In this document: in pieces, positions 1 to 8,435 of the stretch
How the letters are laid out: each line of letters begins with the position of its first letter
How positions within the stretch are numbered: position 1 is the first letter of the stretch
Assembly: GCF_003610915.1 (NCBI RefSeq)
Contig: NZ_NSDJ01000002.1
Coordinates: 678,736-742,735, forward strand
Source: Rahnella variigena
GTDB taxonomy: Bacteria; Pseudomonadota; Gammaproteobacteria; Enterobacterales; Enterobacteriaceae
Reading direction: 5' to 3'
Length of the DNA stretch: 64,000 nucleotides
Program-made: the position numbers and the translations under genes
Notes under the pieces: model-generated
Told to the model about the DNA's origin: nothing
The model's input: only the letters and a program-made list of their open reading frames with translations
The model's database searches: none

Positions 1-470
1 TTCGGGTCGTACAACACCGTCAGCGTGAACGCGACGTCTTCTGCCGTCAGCGGAGAACCATCGCTGAATTTCAGGTCATGGCGCAGTTTGATAGTGTAAG
101 TCTTGCCGTCAGGGCTGACCGTCCAGCTTTCTGCCAGACCAGGGACCAGTTTGCCCTGGCTGTCCCAGTCAATCAGACGGGCGAAAATCACATTAGTGAC
201 GTTTTCATCCCAGCCGTTAACGAAGAAGTAAGGGTTAAAAATACCCTGAGGTTCAGAGATCCCCGCGATCACTGTATCGGTGCGCAGTTTTGCTGCAGCA
301 GGAACCTGACTGGCATCGGTGGCCGGTGTGATGCCTTCTTTTAAGACATCATCAGCGAAAGCAAAAGAAGACAACATTACGGCACTGGCCAGTAATGCGA
401 TTTTGAAAGAGGCAGTGCGACGTGCGCGTTGTACGGCTGGCGCGAAAGCGGAACGTAATAACGTAGCCAA
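1..470 (-). CDS. Peptide ABC transporter substrate-binding protein (5' part)
   Basis: This is the N-terminal part of a periplasmic solute-binding protein of the SBP_bac_5 (OppA/DppA) family; the gene runs off the left edge. The translation shows a basic N-region, a hydrophobic stretch ending in SSFAFA (likely signal peptidase site), and then typical family blocks such as GISEPQGIFNPYF, LVPGLAESW and LKFSDGSPLTAEDVAFTL. The family captures oligopeptides or related ligands for an inner-membrane ABC importer. I chose the TTG at 470 because GAGGGA stands 7 bases upstream; an in-frame ATG at 515 would add 15 residues but has no ribosome binding site. The ligand cannot be told from this fragment. 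Confidence 0.85.
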   Translation of the reverse strand, partial: MATLLRSAFAPAVQRARRTASFKIALLASAVMLSSFAFADDVLKEGITPATDASQVPAAAKLRTDTVIAGISEPQGIFNPYFFVNGWDENVTNVIFARLIDWDSQGKLVPGLAESWTVSPDGKTYTIKLRHDLKFSDGSPLTAEDVAFTLTVLYDP

Positions 471-687
471 AAGAGATCCCTCATCTGTAATGTGTGCAAA
501 CGGTTTACAAAACATGACAAAGAGTAAGGATGCCGTTTAGCCTTGTCTAACAACGAAAAAATATGGCTTATAGCTAATTGTTATTTCTTAATGACGAAAA
601 ATAATTTCAAATAATCAAGTTAAATTCAATGAATTCATAATGTTATTTTTAGATTACTTAAGTTGCTTTTTAGCTATGGTTTTAATG

Positions 688-707
688 ATGGCGATGAAAT
701 GGCGGTG
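688..707 (+). repeat. Candidate attL core
   Basis: ATGGCGATGAAATGGCGGTG here matches ATGGCGATAAAATGGCGGTG at 35601-35620 in 19 of 20 positions, in direct orientation. The right copy begins directly after the int stop codon, where P2-family phages carry attP, and the left copy lies about 75 bp beyond the ogr terminator. A second shared 14-mer, TATGGCTTATAGCT, occurs at 562-575 and 35758-35771 and is an alternative core. Confidence 0.5.
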
Positions 708-781
708 GAGTTTAGCCACCCCACCTTTTAAAGCGGCTAACAATCATAGCCTGTAATCATTGATAAGGCACAATAGATAAG

Positions 782-802
782 AAACCCGCCATTGGCGGGT
801 TT
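782..802 (-). terminator. Terminator of ogr
   Basis: A 9-bp stem (AAACCCGCC / GGCGGGTTT) with a 3-base loop follows the ogr stop codon on the minus strand and runs into a T-rich stretch. It would end the rightmost late transcript of the prophage. Confidence 0.75.
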
Positions 803-808
803 CATGTT

Positions 809-1030
809 TTAGTGCATCAGCAAAGATTGCTGCTGATGTTTGTCCGGATGCAACTGCACGGCATGAACCGTCCCAGGCTCAACAATGATGTCAGCAATGG
901 ACTCATGAGTTTTAAACGTGCAACTGCAATTAATATTCTGACACTGATGATAACGCTCTTTGGTGTTGAGGCTCAGGTAACGACTGGAACGGGCGTGAGC
1001 GGCGTGCTGGCATTTCGGGCAGTGCATCAT
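809..1030 (-). CDS. ogr: Late gene activator Ogr
   Basis: Ogr/Delta is the small zinc-binding activator that switches on P2-family late promoters by contacting the host RNA polymerase alpha subunit. The 73-residue product has the family zinc ligands Cys4, Cys7, Cys30 and Cys35 (CPKC and CQNINC) and the signature KERYHQCQN. The start at 1030 gives MMHCPKCQ, the usual N-terminus; upstream in-frame codons add four residues without support. It is the last gene of the D-side cluster, as in P2. Its probable targets are the dyads at 7515-7535, 13666-13686 and 21285-21305. Confidence 0.93.
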   Translation of the reverse strand: MMHCPKCQHAAHARSSRYLSLNTKERYHQCQNINCSCTFKTHESIADIIVEPGTVHAVQLHPDKHQQQSLLMH

Positions 1031-1124
1031 AATAATCACCATGTAATCATTTTAATCAGATGTAATCATTGTATATTATTCGCTAAAACATACATCACAC
1101 ATTACAGTGATTTACACATTCAGC

Positions 1125-2288
1125 TTATTCAGCACCGTCGCTTTCCGTCGCCTCATAACTCACATCCGACAGCAACACCTCCAGATTTAACGTCGTCACA
1201 AAGCCACTGCCGCCCAGGCTGTGCGTCACCTTGCTGATTATCCAGGGCTGCGCGTCGATCACTGATTTAAAGCCGGACACCGCCACCGGCGTCTCAGGAA
1301 ATAAATCAGCCCGTCCGCGTGCCAGTGAGATCGAGAACTCTGCGACACCGCGCTGGAGTTTGTCCCACTTCGCCTGGGCTGCCCGCATGGCGGCCTTTTG
1401 TGTGGCGTAAATGGTGGTGAGCGCAAACACGTTTTCATCACTGCCCGCCAGGTAATCCCCTTCCTTCGCCTCCGGCGCTTTCTGCACCTTCGCGCTGGTC
1501 TTCTTTGCCTTCGGATGTTGCAGTGCGCGCAGGTACTGCACTTTCGGTTTGCGCTGTACCTTCACTTTTTTAGGCTTTGGGTCTTTGGTATGCAGCCAGC
1601 TTGCCGACACGCCGGTGTAAGCCCCACGGTCAGCAATATTGAACGTATGCCCGTCGCCATCGCTGCGGATAATCGTCATCTGCGGGATGGGCTTCCCGCT
1701 CGCCGTCTTTGCCGCCCCAGGCTTGATAAACAGCAGCCTTCCCGCCTTGATGGCGACAACCGCGCCGTTCAGCTCCGCCAGACGCGTGATAAATTTCGCG
1801 TCTGTTTCCTGGGTCTGGTCGATGTGCGACACCGGTACGCCCCTGAAAGGTTCAGCAATCGCGGGCTTGAGGTTGTTCCGCGCTGCCACGGCGGACACCA
1901 CCGCCTCCAGCGTCGTGTCGTGATAGGAGTTGTCGCGGCGGGAGTTCAGGCTGCCGCGATAGTCCGCACTGCGGGCGCGAATGGTCAGCGTGTCCGGCGT
2001 GCCGCGATGCTCCACCTCATCCACGGTAAAGTCGCCTTTGTTCGTCAGCGCCTGGCCTTTCCAGCCGAGCGCGATATTAATCACCGCGCCGCGTGGCGGC
2101 ATGTCCAGCAGGCCGTCGGTGTCGCTCAGCTCGATATCGAGCTGGTCAGCCTCAAAGCCACGATTATCTGTGAGCGTCAGAGAGATTAGCCGGTTGCTGA
2201 CGTCCTGGGTGATGTCCTTACCGCCGACGGTCACCGTGAAGTCCGGCGCAAACTGCGCACCGGCGCCAATGGTCATATCTGTAATCAC
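1125..2288 (-). CDS. D: Tail protein D (late control protein)
   Basis: The 387-residue product matches gpD of P2, a baseplate-hub protein of the VgrG/gp27 fold that sits under the spike. Recognisable blocks include the N-terminal PDFTVTVGGKDIT, DNRGFEADQLDIELSDTDG and the TDAKFITRLAELNGAVVAIK segment. The start is GTG overlapping the U stop codon (GTGA), with ATG four codons later as an alternative. It lies in the FI-to-D operon, just upstream of ogr, in the normal P2 order. Confidence 0.95.
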   Translation of the reverse strand: MITDMTIGAGAQFAPDFTVTVGGKDITQDVSNRLISLTLTDNRGFEADQLDIELSDTDGLLDMPPRGAVINIALGWKGQALTNKGDFTVDEVEHRGTPDTLTIRARSADYRGSLNSRRDNSYHDTTLEAVVSAVAARNNLKPAIAEPFRGVPVSHIDQTQETDAKFITRLAELNGAVVAIKAGRLLFIKPGAAKTASGKPIPQMTIIRSDGDGHTFNIADRGAYTGVSASWLHTKDPKPKKVKVQRKPKVQYLRALQHPKAKKTSAKVQKAPEAKEGDYLAGSDENVFALTTIYATQKAAMRAAQAKWDKLQRGVAEFSISLARGRADLFPETPVAVSGFKSVIDAQPWIISKVTHSLGGSGFVTTLNLEVLLSDVSYEATESDGAE

Positions 2289-2755
2289 AGCAGACCTCCC
2301 AACTGACCGGTTAAACCACCGGCCTGATTCAGCAACCCGTCGGCCTGGGCTTTCATATCGCCGAACATCGCCGCCAGTGATTCATCTACGCGGGTCAGCG
2401 TCAGCGTGAATTCAATCCGGCGGGCGGCACCGTTGGAAAAATGTTCCGTGTGGGTTTCGCTGACGCTGTTCACCACGAACATCCCGTAAATGGTGCCGCT
2501 GCCCTCCAGCAGAGGCCACGCCTTGCCCTCTTCAGCCATCAGGTTCAGTGTCATCAGGGAAAGCCGTCCGCCGGTGATTTCCGGCATCAGCACGCCGGAC
2601 AGGGTGATTTTCTCCTCATTGACGCCGAGGAACTGCGGCAGCGGGCGCAGGCCAATGCGGTTATTTGCAGGCCAGCGGTAATCGACGTCCCGCTGCAAAC
2701 TTTGGTAAGGGACGGTCTGCAACTGAAACACAAACAGCCCGAGCGTTAACATCAT
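2285..2755 (-). CDS. U: Tail protein U
   Basis: A 156-residue gpU-type tail protein. In P2 it contributes to tail completion near the baseplate and works with T and D. The N-terminus MMLTLGLFVFQLQTVPYQSLQRD and the block MPEITGGRLSLMTLNLMAEEGKAWPLLEG are characteristic of the family. It overlaps D by four bases and follows T by 12 bases, so it belongs to the same transcript. Confidence 0.93.
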   Translation of the reverse strand: MMLTLGLFVFQLQTVPYQSLQRDVDYRWPANNRIGLRPLPQFLGVNEEKITLSGVLMPEITGGRLSLMTLNLMAEEGKAWPLLEGSGTIYGMFVVNSVSETHTEHFSNGAARRIEFTLTLTRVDESLAAMFGDMKAQADGLLNQAGGLTGQLGGLL

Positions 2756-2767
2756 GCGGATATCTCC

Positions 2768-5263
2768 TTAATCATTATCCATGCGGGAACGTTGCTGTGC
2801 GGCGCGGGCGCGGTCACGGGCTTCCAGCTCAGCGCGGATCTGACGACTAGTATCCTGGACGCCTAAACCGGCACCGGCGGCAATGGTGTAATGGTGCGTG
2901 CTGCGGTCGATATAGCTGCGCCCGCCGCCAACAGATACCGGCGTGTAACCGCCGCCCAGCAGGCCGCCAGACGGCGGGGTAATCGGGGCGGGATTATCCA
3001 GCGGGTGCGCTTGCGGATCCCCGTCGCCGGATTGCTTCGAACGCTGATCAGCCTTGTCCGCCGTTTTATCAATGTCTGCCGATTCATCCTTGATGATGCC
3101 GAGTTTCTCCAGCAGCCAGTCCACGCCATGCCGCAATTTATTGAATGCTTTAAGAGGCCAGGTAAACGCATCGGCAATTCCCTGCCCGACGATGACGCCC
3201 GCGTTTTTGAAATTATTCAGCGTGTCCTGGGTCGCTTTCACCGGTGCGATCAGGTCTTTGAACCACTGAACGGCAGATTTCAGCCAGCCACCGAGCGAAT
3301 CAAACATCGGCTTGAGCGGGGCGAAAAGCTCCTTAACAGGCTCAAATGCCACACTCAACCCTTCCACCACACCGGCAAAGAAAGCACTAATCGGTTCCCA
3401 GTATTTGCGGATAAGCAACGCACCGGCGACAAACAGCGCGCCCACACCAACAATGATCCCTCCCACAGCCCACAGGGGCATACTTAACCCACCGATAACC
3501 GTGGCTATTGCTCCGCCTGCTATGGTCAGAACTGTCCAGAGCGTACTGGCAGCAGCTACGATCAGATTAATGCCGCTGATAACCGGACCCGCCACCAGGC
3601 CAAACACGCCGAGCGCGCCGATAATCAGCAGCGCACCGCCCGCAATTTTGCCGAGCGTCGTCGCCAGGGCTTTATTGTTCACAATCCACTTATCGAGTTT
3701 CAGCACGTAGCCGGTGGCGGTTTGCACCAGTTTGCGCAGGGATGAATCCTGCTGATCGAACAGGTCAGTGCCGACGGCCTCATAGGCTGACTGAAATTCC
3801 TTAAAGTCGCCGCCGAGGTTGTTCTGCATCACCTCCACCAGCGCCTTGGTTTTGCCGTCCGAGGTTTTGAATGCCTGGGTAAGTTTGTCGAGCTTGCCCG
3901 ACGTTGCCCCATCCATCAGCACCATCGCCGCCGAACTGGCTTCCTCGCCAAAGACGGCTTTCATGTACTGCGCCCGCTGGGCATCACCAAGCTTATTTTT
4001 CTCAAAGCTCTTTTGCATTTCTTTCAGGATGGTAAACAGCGGGCGCATGTTGCCTTTCTTGTCCGCCGTTTTCACCTTCAGCTCACCCAGTGCGGCGGCG
4101 GCGGTGCCCGTGGGTGCCTGTAAGCGGGTAATGACCGCACGGGCACCGGTGCCCGCCATTGAACCGGTGATTTTGGCATCCGCCAGGGAGGCAGCCATCG
4201 CGGCGGTTTCTTCGACGCTGATACCGGCCTGTTTTGCCACCGGCGCGGCATAGGTCATGGTGTCTGACAGCCCGTCAAAGGTGGCGGCAGACTTATTCAT
4301 TGCTGCAGAAAGCACGTCGCCGATGTGCGCCACGGTGTCATTAGTCATGCCGAACGCGGACTTTACGCCCATCAGCAGGGTGGCGTTTTCCTCCATGGTG
4401 CGCTTGTTTGCCAGGGACAAATTCAGGATGGTCGGCGTCGCCGCCAGAATGCCGTCCTTGTCCGCGCCGGATTTGGCGACAATGATTTGCGCGGCGGCGG
4501 CATCATCGGCAGACGCGGCGGTGTTGTCGCCGAGCTGCCGCGCCTGGGTGCGCAGCGCGGTCATATCGGCAGAGTCTTTTTCTAATCCTAACGTCGCCTG
4601 TAACTCTGAGTTTTTCAGGGCAAAGTCATATCCGGGCTTGAGCATCCCGGCACCGGCTACCGTGCCCGCCGTCGCAATCCCGACACCCGCAGCCCCTGCA
4701 CCGGTCACGCTACCGGCAAACTGTTTGCCCGCCTGATACCGCCCTTTCACCGCGTTGAGTTTGGCCTGCTGCGCGCTGACGCGTGCCAGGGATTCGCGCT
4801 GCCGGTTGAGCTGCGCGGTGGTTTCACTGATGGAGGTTTTCAGGCGGCGCTCGGAGTCAGACAGCGTGCGCGTACTGATGCCCGCCTGGCTGAGTTCCGT
4901 GCGCTGACGCTGAACCGACTGCCGCAGCCCGTTGAACTGGGTCTGCAACTGCGCGGCGGTGCGCTTCGCGGACTCCATCGCCTGCGCCTGGGCGCGGGTC
5001 GGGTTGGCGGTGTTTTTGAACTGGATAGCCAGCGCCGCCGCTTCCGCTTTGGCATCTTTGAGTTTCTGACCGGTGACGGCAAGCTGCGCGCTGGATTTCC
5101 TGAAACCGTCAATCTTTCCGGCCTGAGCGTTCAGGTCTTTGAGCGTGTTCTGTGAATTGCGAATATCTCCGGACAGCGCCTTACTGGCGTTCTGCACCGC
5201 TTTAAACGGGCGGGTCGCCTGGTCAACCGCCTTTAACAACACCTCTAACTTTAAGTTACTCAC
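2768..5263 (-). CDS. T: Tail tape measure protein T
   Basis: This 831-residue protein sets tail length in P2-family myophages; P2 gpT is of similar size. The N-terminal 250 residues are Gln/Ala-rich coiled coil. A Gly/Ala-rich TP901-type tape-measure core follows (MSGAGARAVITRL-like segments), then three or four hydrophobic segments around residues 530-610, as expected for a protein injected into the host membrane. The start is GTG at 5263, overlapping the E' stop (GTGAGTAA), which argues for translational coupling to the frameshifted E' product. Confidence 0.95.
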   Translation of the reverse strand: MSNLKLEVLLKAVDQATRPFKAVQNASKALSGDIRNSQNTLKDLNAQAGKIDGFRKSSAQLAVTGQKLKDAKAEAAALAIQFKNTANPTRAQAQAMESAKRTAAQLQTQFNGLRQSVQRQRTELSQAGISTRTLSDSERRLKTSISETTAQLNRQRESLARVSAQQAKLNAVKGRYQAGKQFAGSVTGAGAAGVGIATAGTVAGAGMLKPGYDFALKNSELQATLGLEKDSADMTALRTQARQLGDNTAASADDAAAAQIIVAKSGADKDGILAATPTILNLSLANKRTMEENATLLMGVKSAFGMTNDTVAHIGDVLSAAMNKSAATFDGLSDTMTYAAPVAKQAGISVEETAAMAASLADAKITGSMAGTGARAVITRLQAPTGTAAAALGELKVKTADKKGNMRPLFTILKEMQKSFEKNKLGDAQRAQYMKAVFGEEASSAAMVLMDGATSGKLDKLTQAFKTSDGKTKALVEVMQNNLGGDFKEFQSAYEAVGTDLFDQQDSSLRKLVQTATGYVLKLDKWIVNNKALATTLGKIAGGALLIIGALGVFGLVAGPVISGINLIVAAASTLWTVLTIAGGAIATVIGGLSMPLWAVGGIIVGVGALFVAGALLIRKYWEPISAFFAGVVEGLSVAFEPVKELFAPLKPMFDSLGGWLKSAVQWFKDLIAPVKATQDTLNNFKNAGVIVGQGIADAFTWPLKAFNKLRHGVDWLLEKLGIIKDESADIDKTADKADQRSKQSGDGDPQAHPLDNPAPITPPSGGLLGGGYTPVSVGGGRSYIDRSTHHYTIAAGAGLGVQDTSRQIRAELEARDRARAAQQRSRMDND

Positions 5264-5432
5264 TGTCGGTGGCTCCGCTGCGCTGCATGGCCTTATGACG
5301 CCACACCAGCAGCTCGGTCAGCGTCATCGGGTTCAGTTCTGACGGCGGCCAGTGAAAAATCACCGCCACGTCCGCCATCAGGTCATCAACGGTCAGTGCC
5401 GCCGGAAGTTTTATTGTTCCGATTTCGGCGAT
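5256..5432 (-). CDS. E': Tail assembly protein E', -1 frameshift extension of E
   Basis: In P2 the tail-assembly chaperones E and E+E' come from one start by programmed -1 frameshifting. Here the -1 frame stays open for 58 codons past the slip site at 5432-5438, reading FIAEIGTIKLPAALTVDDLM and ending QRSGATDSE. The fusion would be about 145 residues, close to P2 E+E'. It has no start of its own with a ribosome binding site. Its stop overlaps the GTG of T. As in other tailed phages, the two chaperones probably coat the tape measure protein during tail assembly. Confidence 0.85.
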   Translation of the reverse strand: MAEIGTIKLPAALTVDDLMADVAVIFHWPPSELNPMTLTELLVWRHKAMQRSGATDSE

Positions 5433-5692
5433 AAAAAACCGATCACCTTGCCCGCCATGGCAATCAGGTCGGGCAGATGCAGGCTTTTGCAGTCCTGAGT
5501 GGTCAGGTTCGGGACGGTAATGCGCGGCAGGATCACGGTCAGCGCGTCAACGTCGGCATTCGCCAGCGCCGCCAGGCCAATCCCGCGCAGGTGTCCCGCG
5601 TTCGGTTTGATGATTTCAATCTGAGTGATTAGGGTGTCGCCGCGTTTGATCGGCTCTTCCAGGATAACGATGTTTTCATTCTGTTCTGACAT
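5411..5692 (-). CDS. E: Tail assembly chaperone E
   Basis: A 93-residue gpE homologue. It starts MSEQNENIVILEEPIKRGDT and carries the family core NAGHLRGIGLAALANADVD. It lies directly after FII and shares its start with the frameshifted E+E' product. The in-frame product ends FLSPKSEQ just past the slippery heptamer. Confidence 0.93.
   Translation of the reverse strand: MSEQNENIVILEEPIKRGDTLITQIEIIKPNAGHLRGIGLAALANADVDALTVILPRITVPNLTTQDCKSLHLPDLIAMAGKVIGFLSPKSEQ
5432..5438 (-). other. Slippery heptamer T TTT TTA for E/E' frameshift
   Basis: On the minus strand the end of E reads GGT TTT TTA in the zero frame, a canonical X XXY YYZ -1 slip site. Slipping back one base continues into the open E' frame. 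The position matches the known P2 E/E' frameshift. Confidence 0.85.
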
Positions 5693-5750
5693 AGCGGTGT
5701 CTCTTATTCAAAGGTGAGGTTTTGCGCCGATGTCCGGCGCGGGTTACGGG

Positions 5751-6260
5751 TTACAGGCCGATGTTTTTGCGGTGTTCCGCCACGCGGTCAACGCCGCCGA
5801 CGATTTCCACCATGTTCACGGTATCGACTTCGATCACGTCTTTGCCGTCAATCGTGAGTTTGAAATAGGTGCACTGGGTAGTGATTTTGGTTTCGGTGTC
5901 TTCACCCTGTTTGTACTCGCCGAAATCCATTTCTTTATGGCGTCCGCGCAGGGTGACTTCCACGGCGGAGGTGTCGCCGGTGTCGTCACGCTGGAAGGAA
6001 CCGGCAAAGCGCAGCGGCACGGCATCCACTGCCCCCCACTGTTTCAGCACCAGTTCATCCAGCCCGCCCACCGTCCACTCAAAGGTCAGCGCGTCATCGT
6101 CCAGGCCAAAATCAATCGAGGCCGAACCGGTCATGCCGCCGCCGCGATAGTTCTCCAGCTTGCGGGTGAGTTTTGGCAGCGTCAGCGCGCTGACCATGCC
6201 GAGGTAGCTGTTCCCGTCGTTAAACAGGTTCAGGTATTTCAGTTTCTTAGGCAGTGCCAT
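5751..6260 (-). CDS. FII: Major tail tube protein FII
   Basis: The 169-residue product is the P2-type tail tube protein. Key blocks are MALPKKLKYLNLFNDG at the N-terminus, TLPKLTRKLENYRGGGMTGS, and KLTIDGKDVIEVDTVNMVEI near the end. It polymerises inside the sheath made by FI. It follows FI with a 13-base gap in the same operon. Confidence 0.96.
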   Translation of the reverse strand: MALPKKLKYLNLFNDGNSYLGMVSALTLPKLTRKLENYRGGGMTGSASIDFGLDDDALTFEWTVGGLDELVLKQWGAVDAVPLRFAGSFQRDDTGDTSAVEVTLRGRHKEMDFGEYKQGEDTETKITTQCTYFKLTIDGKDVIEVDTVNMVEIVGGVDRVAEHRKNIGL

Positions 6261-6273
6261 GTTTTAGCGCCTC

Positions 6274-7443
6274 TTAGCTGTTAACGGACGTGGCGAACGT
6301 CGCCAGGTACTGATCGGTGATGCGCTGACGCAGGGTTAAATCTTCCAGCGGCGGCACCGGCGTATAGTCGTAATCAATGAATAATTTGCCCGCTTTGAGG
6401 CTTTCAACAGTATTCGCTTCGGGGTCATACCAGCAGGTGCCATCAATGATCAGACCGGCGGTTTTCATTTCGCGCAATTTGGCGTTAATGCCCGCAATCA
6501 TGTCTTTGATAAGCGTCGGGGTAACGGGCTTATCTGATGCCCACATATGACCTTCGGCGATAGTGTCCGCCAGCACCTGCGCGGTGCGGGTGTAGTTCTC
6601 AAACAGGAACAATGGATCGTCAGAGCAGGTGCGCTGCCCCCAGAACTTAAAGCCGTCCTTGCGGATAAGGGTGGTGACGCACGCCTGGTTCAGCAGGTCA
6701 GCATCGGTGCCGGAGGTTTGCAAATCCCAGTACACGCTGGCAGACAGGCCGGTCACGCCGTTGATGCCGACGTTTGAAAGCGTTTTATGCCAGCCGGTTT
6801 CGGCGTCGATTTTGGCACGCAGGCCGAGCGCGTAAGCCGTCGCGGGGGCGATGTCGCTGGCGTTCGTGGTGGTATTCCAGGAGACGAAATCCGGCCAGAC
6901 CACCATCAGTTCACGCTGGCTGAAATTGTCGCGGTACTTAATGGCATCGGACACGGTTTTACAGCCATACGCGCTGACGTAGCCAAACGCGCGGAGCTGC
7001 TGACAGACGGCGGCGAGTGCGGTGGCGACGTCCTGATTATCAAGCCCCGGCACGCCGAGAATGCGCGGCTTTACGCCGAGTTCCGTTTGCGCAGACAGCA
7101 GGGCTTTCATGCCGGTATACATGCCGTTTTCATCTGAACCGCCGATGATGTTGGAGGTGGTTTCCGCGTCGGTTTCGCCCTCTGCGACGCGAACAACGAC
7201 GACCACCGGTTTAGCCTGGTTGGCGATTGCCATCAGGGAGGCGCGGAGCGTGCCGGTTTTACCGGCCTTGCCTGCGGCGGTCAGTACGTTGGTGATAAGC
7301 ACCGGCGTATCGAGCGGGAACGCGTCGGCATCCGCATCTTCTGCGGTGCAGACCATCCCGATGATGGCGGTGGAAACGGTGGAAATAACGCGGGTGCCGT
7401 CATTGATTTCAACAACGCGCACACCGTGATGATAATCAGCCAT
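6274..7443 (-). CDS. FI: Major tail sheath protein FI
   Basis: The contractile tail sheath protein, 389 residues, close to P2 gpFI in length. It begins MADYHHGVRVVEINDGTR and contains IGMVCTAEDADADAFPLDTP, WPDFVSWNTTTN and the C-terminal family block TPTLIKDMIAGINAKLREMK. The start at 7443 is chosen over an 11-codon extension because it is the conserved N-terminus. It is the first gene of the F operon, behind a late promoter dyad. Confidence 0.96.
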   Translation of the reverse strand: MADYHHGVRVVEINDGTRVISTVSTAIIGMVCTAEDADADAFPLDTPVLITNVLTAAGKAGKTGTLRASLMAIANQAKPVVVVVRVAEGETDAETTSNIIGGSDENGMYTGMKALLSAQTELGVKPRILGVPGLDNQDVATALAAVCQQLRAFGYVSAYGCKTVSDAIKYRDNFSQRELMVVWPDFVSWNTTTNASDIAPATAYALGLRAKIDAETGWHKTLSNVGINGVTGLSASVYWDLQTSGTDADLLNQACVTTLIRKDGFKFWGQRTCSDDPLFLFENYTRTAQVLADTIAEGHMWASDKPVTPTLIKDMIAGINAKLREMKTAGLIIDGTCWYDPEANTVESLKAGKLFIDYDYTPVPPLEDLTLRQRITDQYLATFATSVNS

Positions 7444-7514
7444 GGTGTTTTTTCCTGTGATTAATAAGCCAATCAATCATCGCGTGTTGTGTACGCTCAG
7501 GCACGGCGGGAGGG

Positions 7515-7535
7515 AAGTGTGGGGAATGGCACAAC
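7515..7535 (-). promoter_or_regulatory. Ogr binding site, PF late promoter
   Basis: On the minus strand GTTGTGCCA begins at 7535, the same half-site seen at the other two late promoters. The second half is degenerate (ACTT instead of CAAC) after the same 13-base spacer. It lies about 80 bp upstream of FI, the place of PF in P2. Confidence 0.65.
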
Positions 7536-7594
7536 GTGGCCGTCTCCCCGCCCATAACAGGGAGACGGCTGAGGTAATAAACCTTCAGAACATG

Positions 7595-7921
7595 TCAGGC
7601 GAAGACATCAATCTTTGTCAGTTTTGGGGTAACGGATATTTTTTTATCCGTTTCCCCCGAGCTGGATGTTTTTTTATCACCCCCTTCTTCCATTTGTTTT
7701 TGCAGTAACTGCGCAAGTTGTTGATAAAGAGCCTCTAGTTGCTCTTTCAGCAGTGCTTGCTCTTCTTTTGAAAGGCCTCCCTCTGCAATACGCTCGAGAA
7801 CAGCTGAAATTTTCTCTTGAATATCATGTATCTGTGCCGAGATATCCTTTTTAGAATGTGACTTACCAACTTCATTGTCTGTATTTATCGGATTGCCACG
7901 CATGCCTGTATCTATAACCAT
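7595..7921 (-). CDS. FlxA-like coiled-coil protein (moron)
   Basis: A 108-residue, highly charged protein with a predicted long coiled coil (DIQEKISAVLERIAEGG ... EEQALLKEQLEALYQQLAQL), resembling FlxA-like proteins. Function unknown. The start at 7921 follows a strong AGGAGGGG sequence. The gene is not part of the P2 core; it sits between the tail-fibre chaperone G and FI, where P2 carries its Z/fun conversion gene. Its base composition is more AT-rich than its neighbours. It may be an exclusion gene or a cargo gene; nothing in the sequence decides this. Confidence 0.7.
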   Translation of the reverse strand: MVIDTGMRGNPINTDNEVGKSHSKKDISAQIHDIQEKISAVLERIAEGGLSKEEQALLKEQLEALYQQLAQLLQKQMEEGGDKKTSSSGETDKKISVTPKLTKIDVFA

Positions 7922-7970
7922 ATAACCCCTCCTTTTATGAGTTAACTCCTCATAATTAATCGGAGCATGA

Positions 7971-8426
7971 TTAAAAAGGATAAGCAGGCCAGGCAATATC
8001 CGGCGCTGCTGATAAATCCAGCCGGTTCAGGGCAATGCGGTATTTTTTCCAGGCGGTCAGGCTTGCCCGTTCCGCCTCCGTCGCGTCGTCAATATCGACG
8101 GCATCCTGCAAAGGCGCGATAGCCGCGTTTGCCTTAGCCATCAGGGCTGACAGCATGGCGGTGGCTTCGGCTTTCAGTTCCGCCACGGACGGGGCGGGGA
8201 TATCTGCCCAGGCTGGCAGCCCGTCGTTGCCCGCAACCCGCACTTTCCCTTCCGGCGGGGGAAGGGTTTGGTATTCACGGTAAACGACGTCACTTACCGC
8301 AATGCCATCATCAGGCCAGCTTCCCGCATCGTCGTACACTTCCCGCAGTTCACGCGGATAAAAGCCGTTAGTGAGCGGGCTGTATACATAAAGACTTGAC
8401 GTGATTGCGCTGTAATAGTTGCTCAT
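7971..8426 (-). CDS. G: Tail fibre assembly chaperone G
   Basis: A 151-residue Tfa/gpG-type protein. It starts MSNYYSAITSSLYVYSPLTN, has a Pro-rich middle (YQTLPPPEGKVRVAGNDGLPAW), and ends with the family pattern ASLTAWKKYRIALNRLD...IAWPAYPF. It helps fold and attach the neighbouring tail fibre H, with which it probably co-evolves. It sits 9 bases downstream of H. Confidence 0.93.
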   Translation of the reverse strand: MSNYYSAITSSLYVYSPLTNGFYPRELREVYDDAGSWPDDGIAVSDVVYREYQTLPPPEGKVRVAGNDGLPAWADIPAPSVAELKAEATAMLSALMAKANAAIAPLQDAVDIDDATEAERASLTAWKKYRIALNRLDLSAAPDIAWPAYPF

Positions 8427-8435
8427 GTTATCCCC

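Larger units (their letters stand above)
471..808. other. AT-rich intergenic region with candidate attL
   Basis: This gap separates the transporter gene from the prophage. It is AT-rich from about 540 to 680 and should hold the promoter of the leftward transporter gene. The candidate left attachment core is at 688-707 and the ogr terminator is at 782-802. I see no tRNA and no convincing gene. Confidence 0.5.

Noticed and set aside
812..1237. Plus-strand open frame over ogr
   Set aside because: Antisense shadow of ogr and the end of D; low-complexity His/Pro-rich product.
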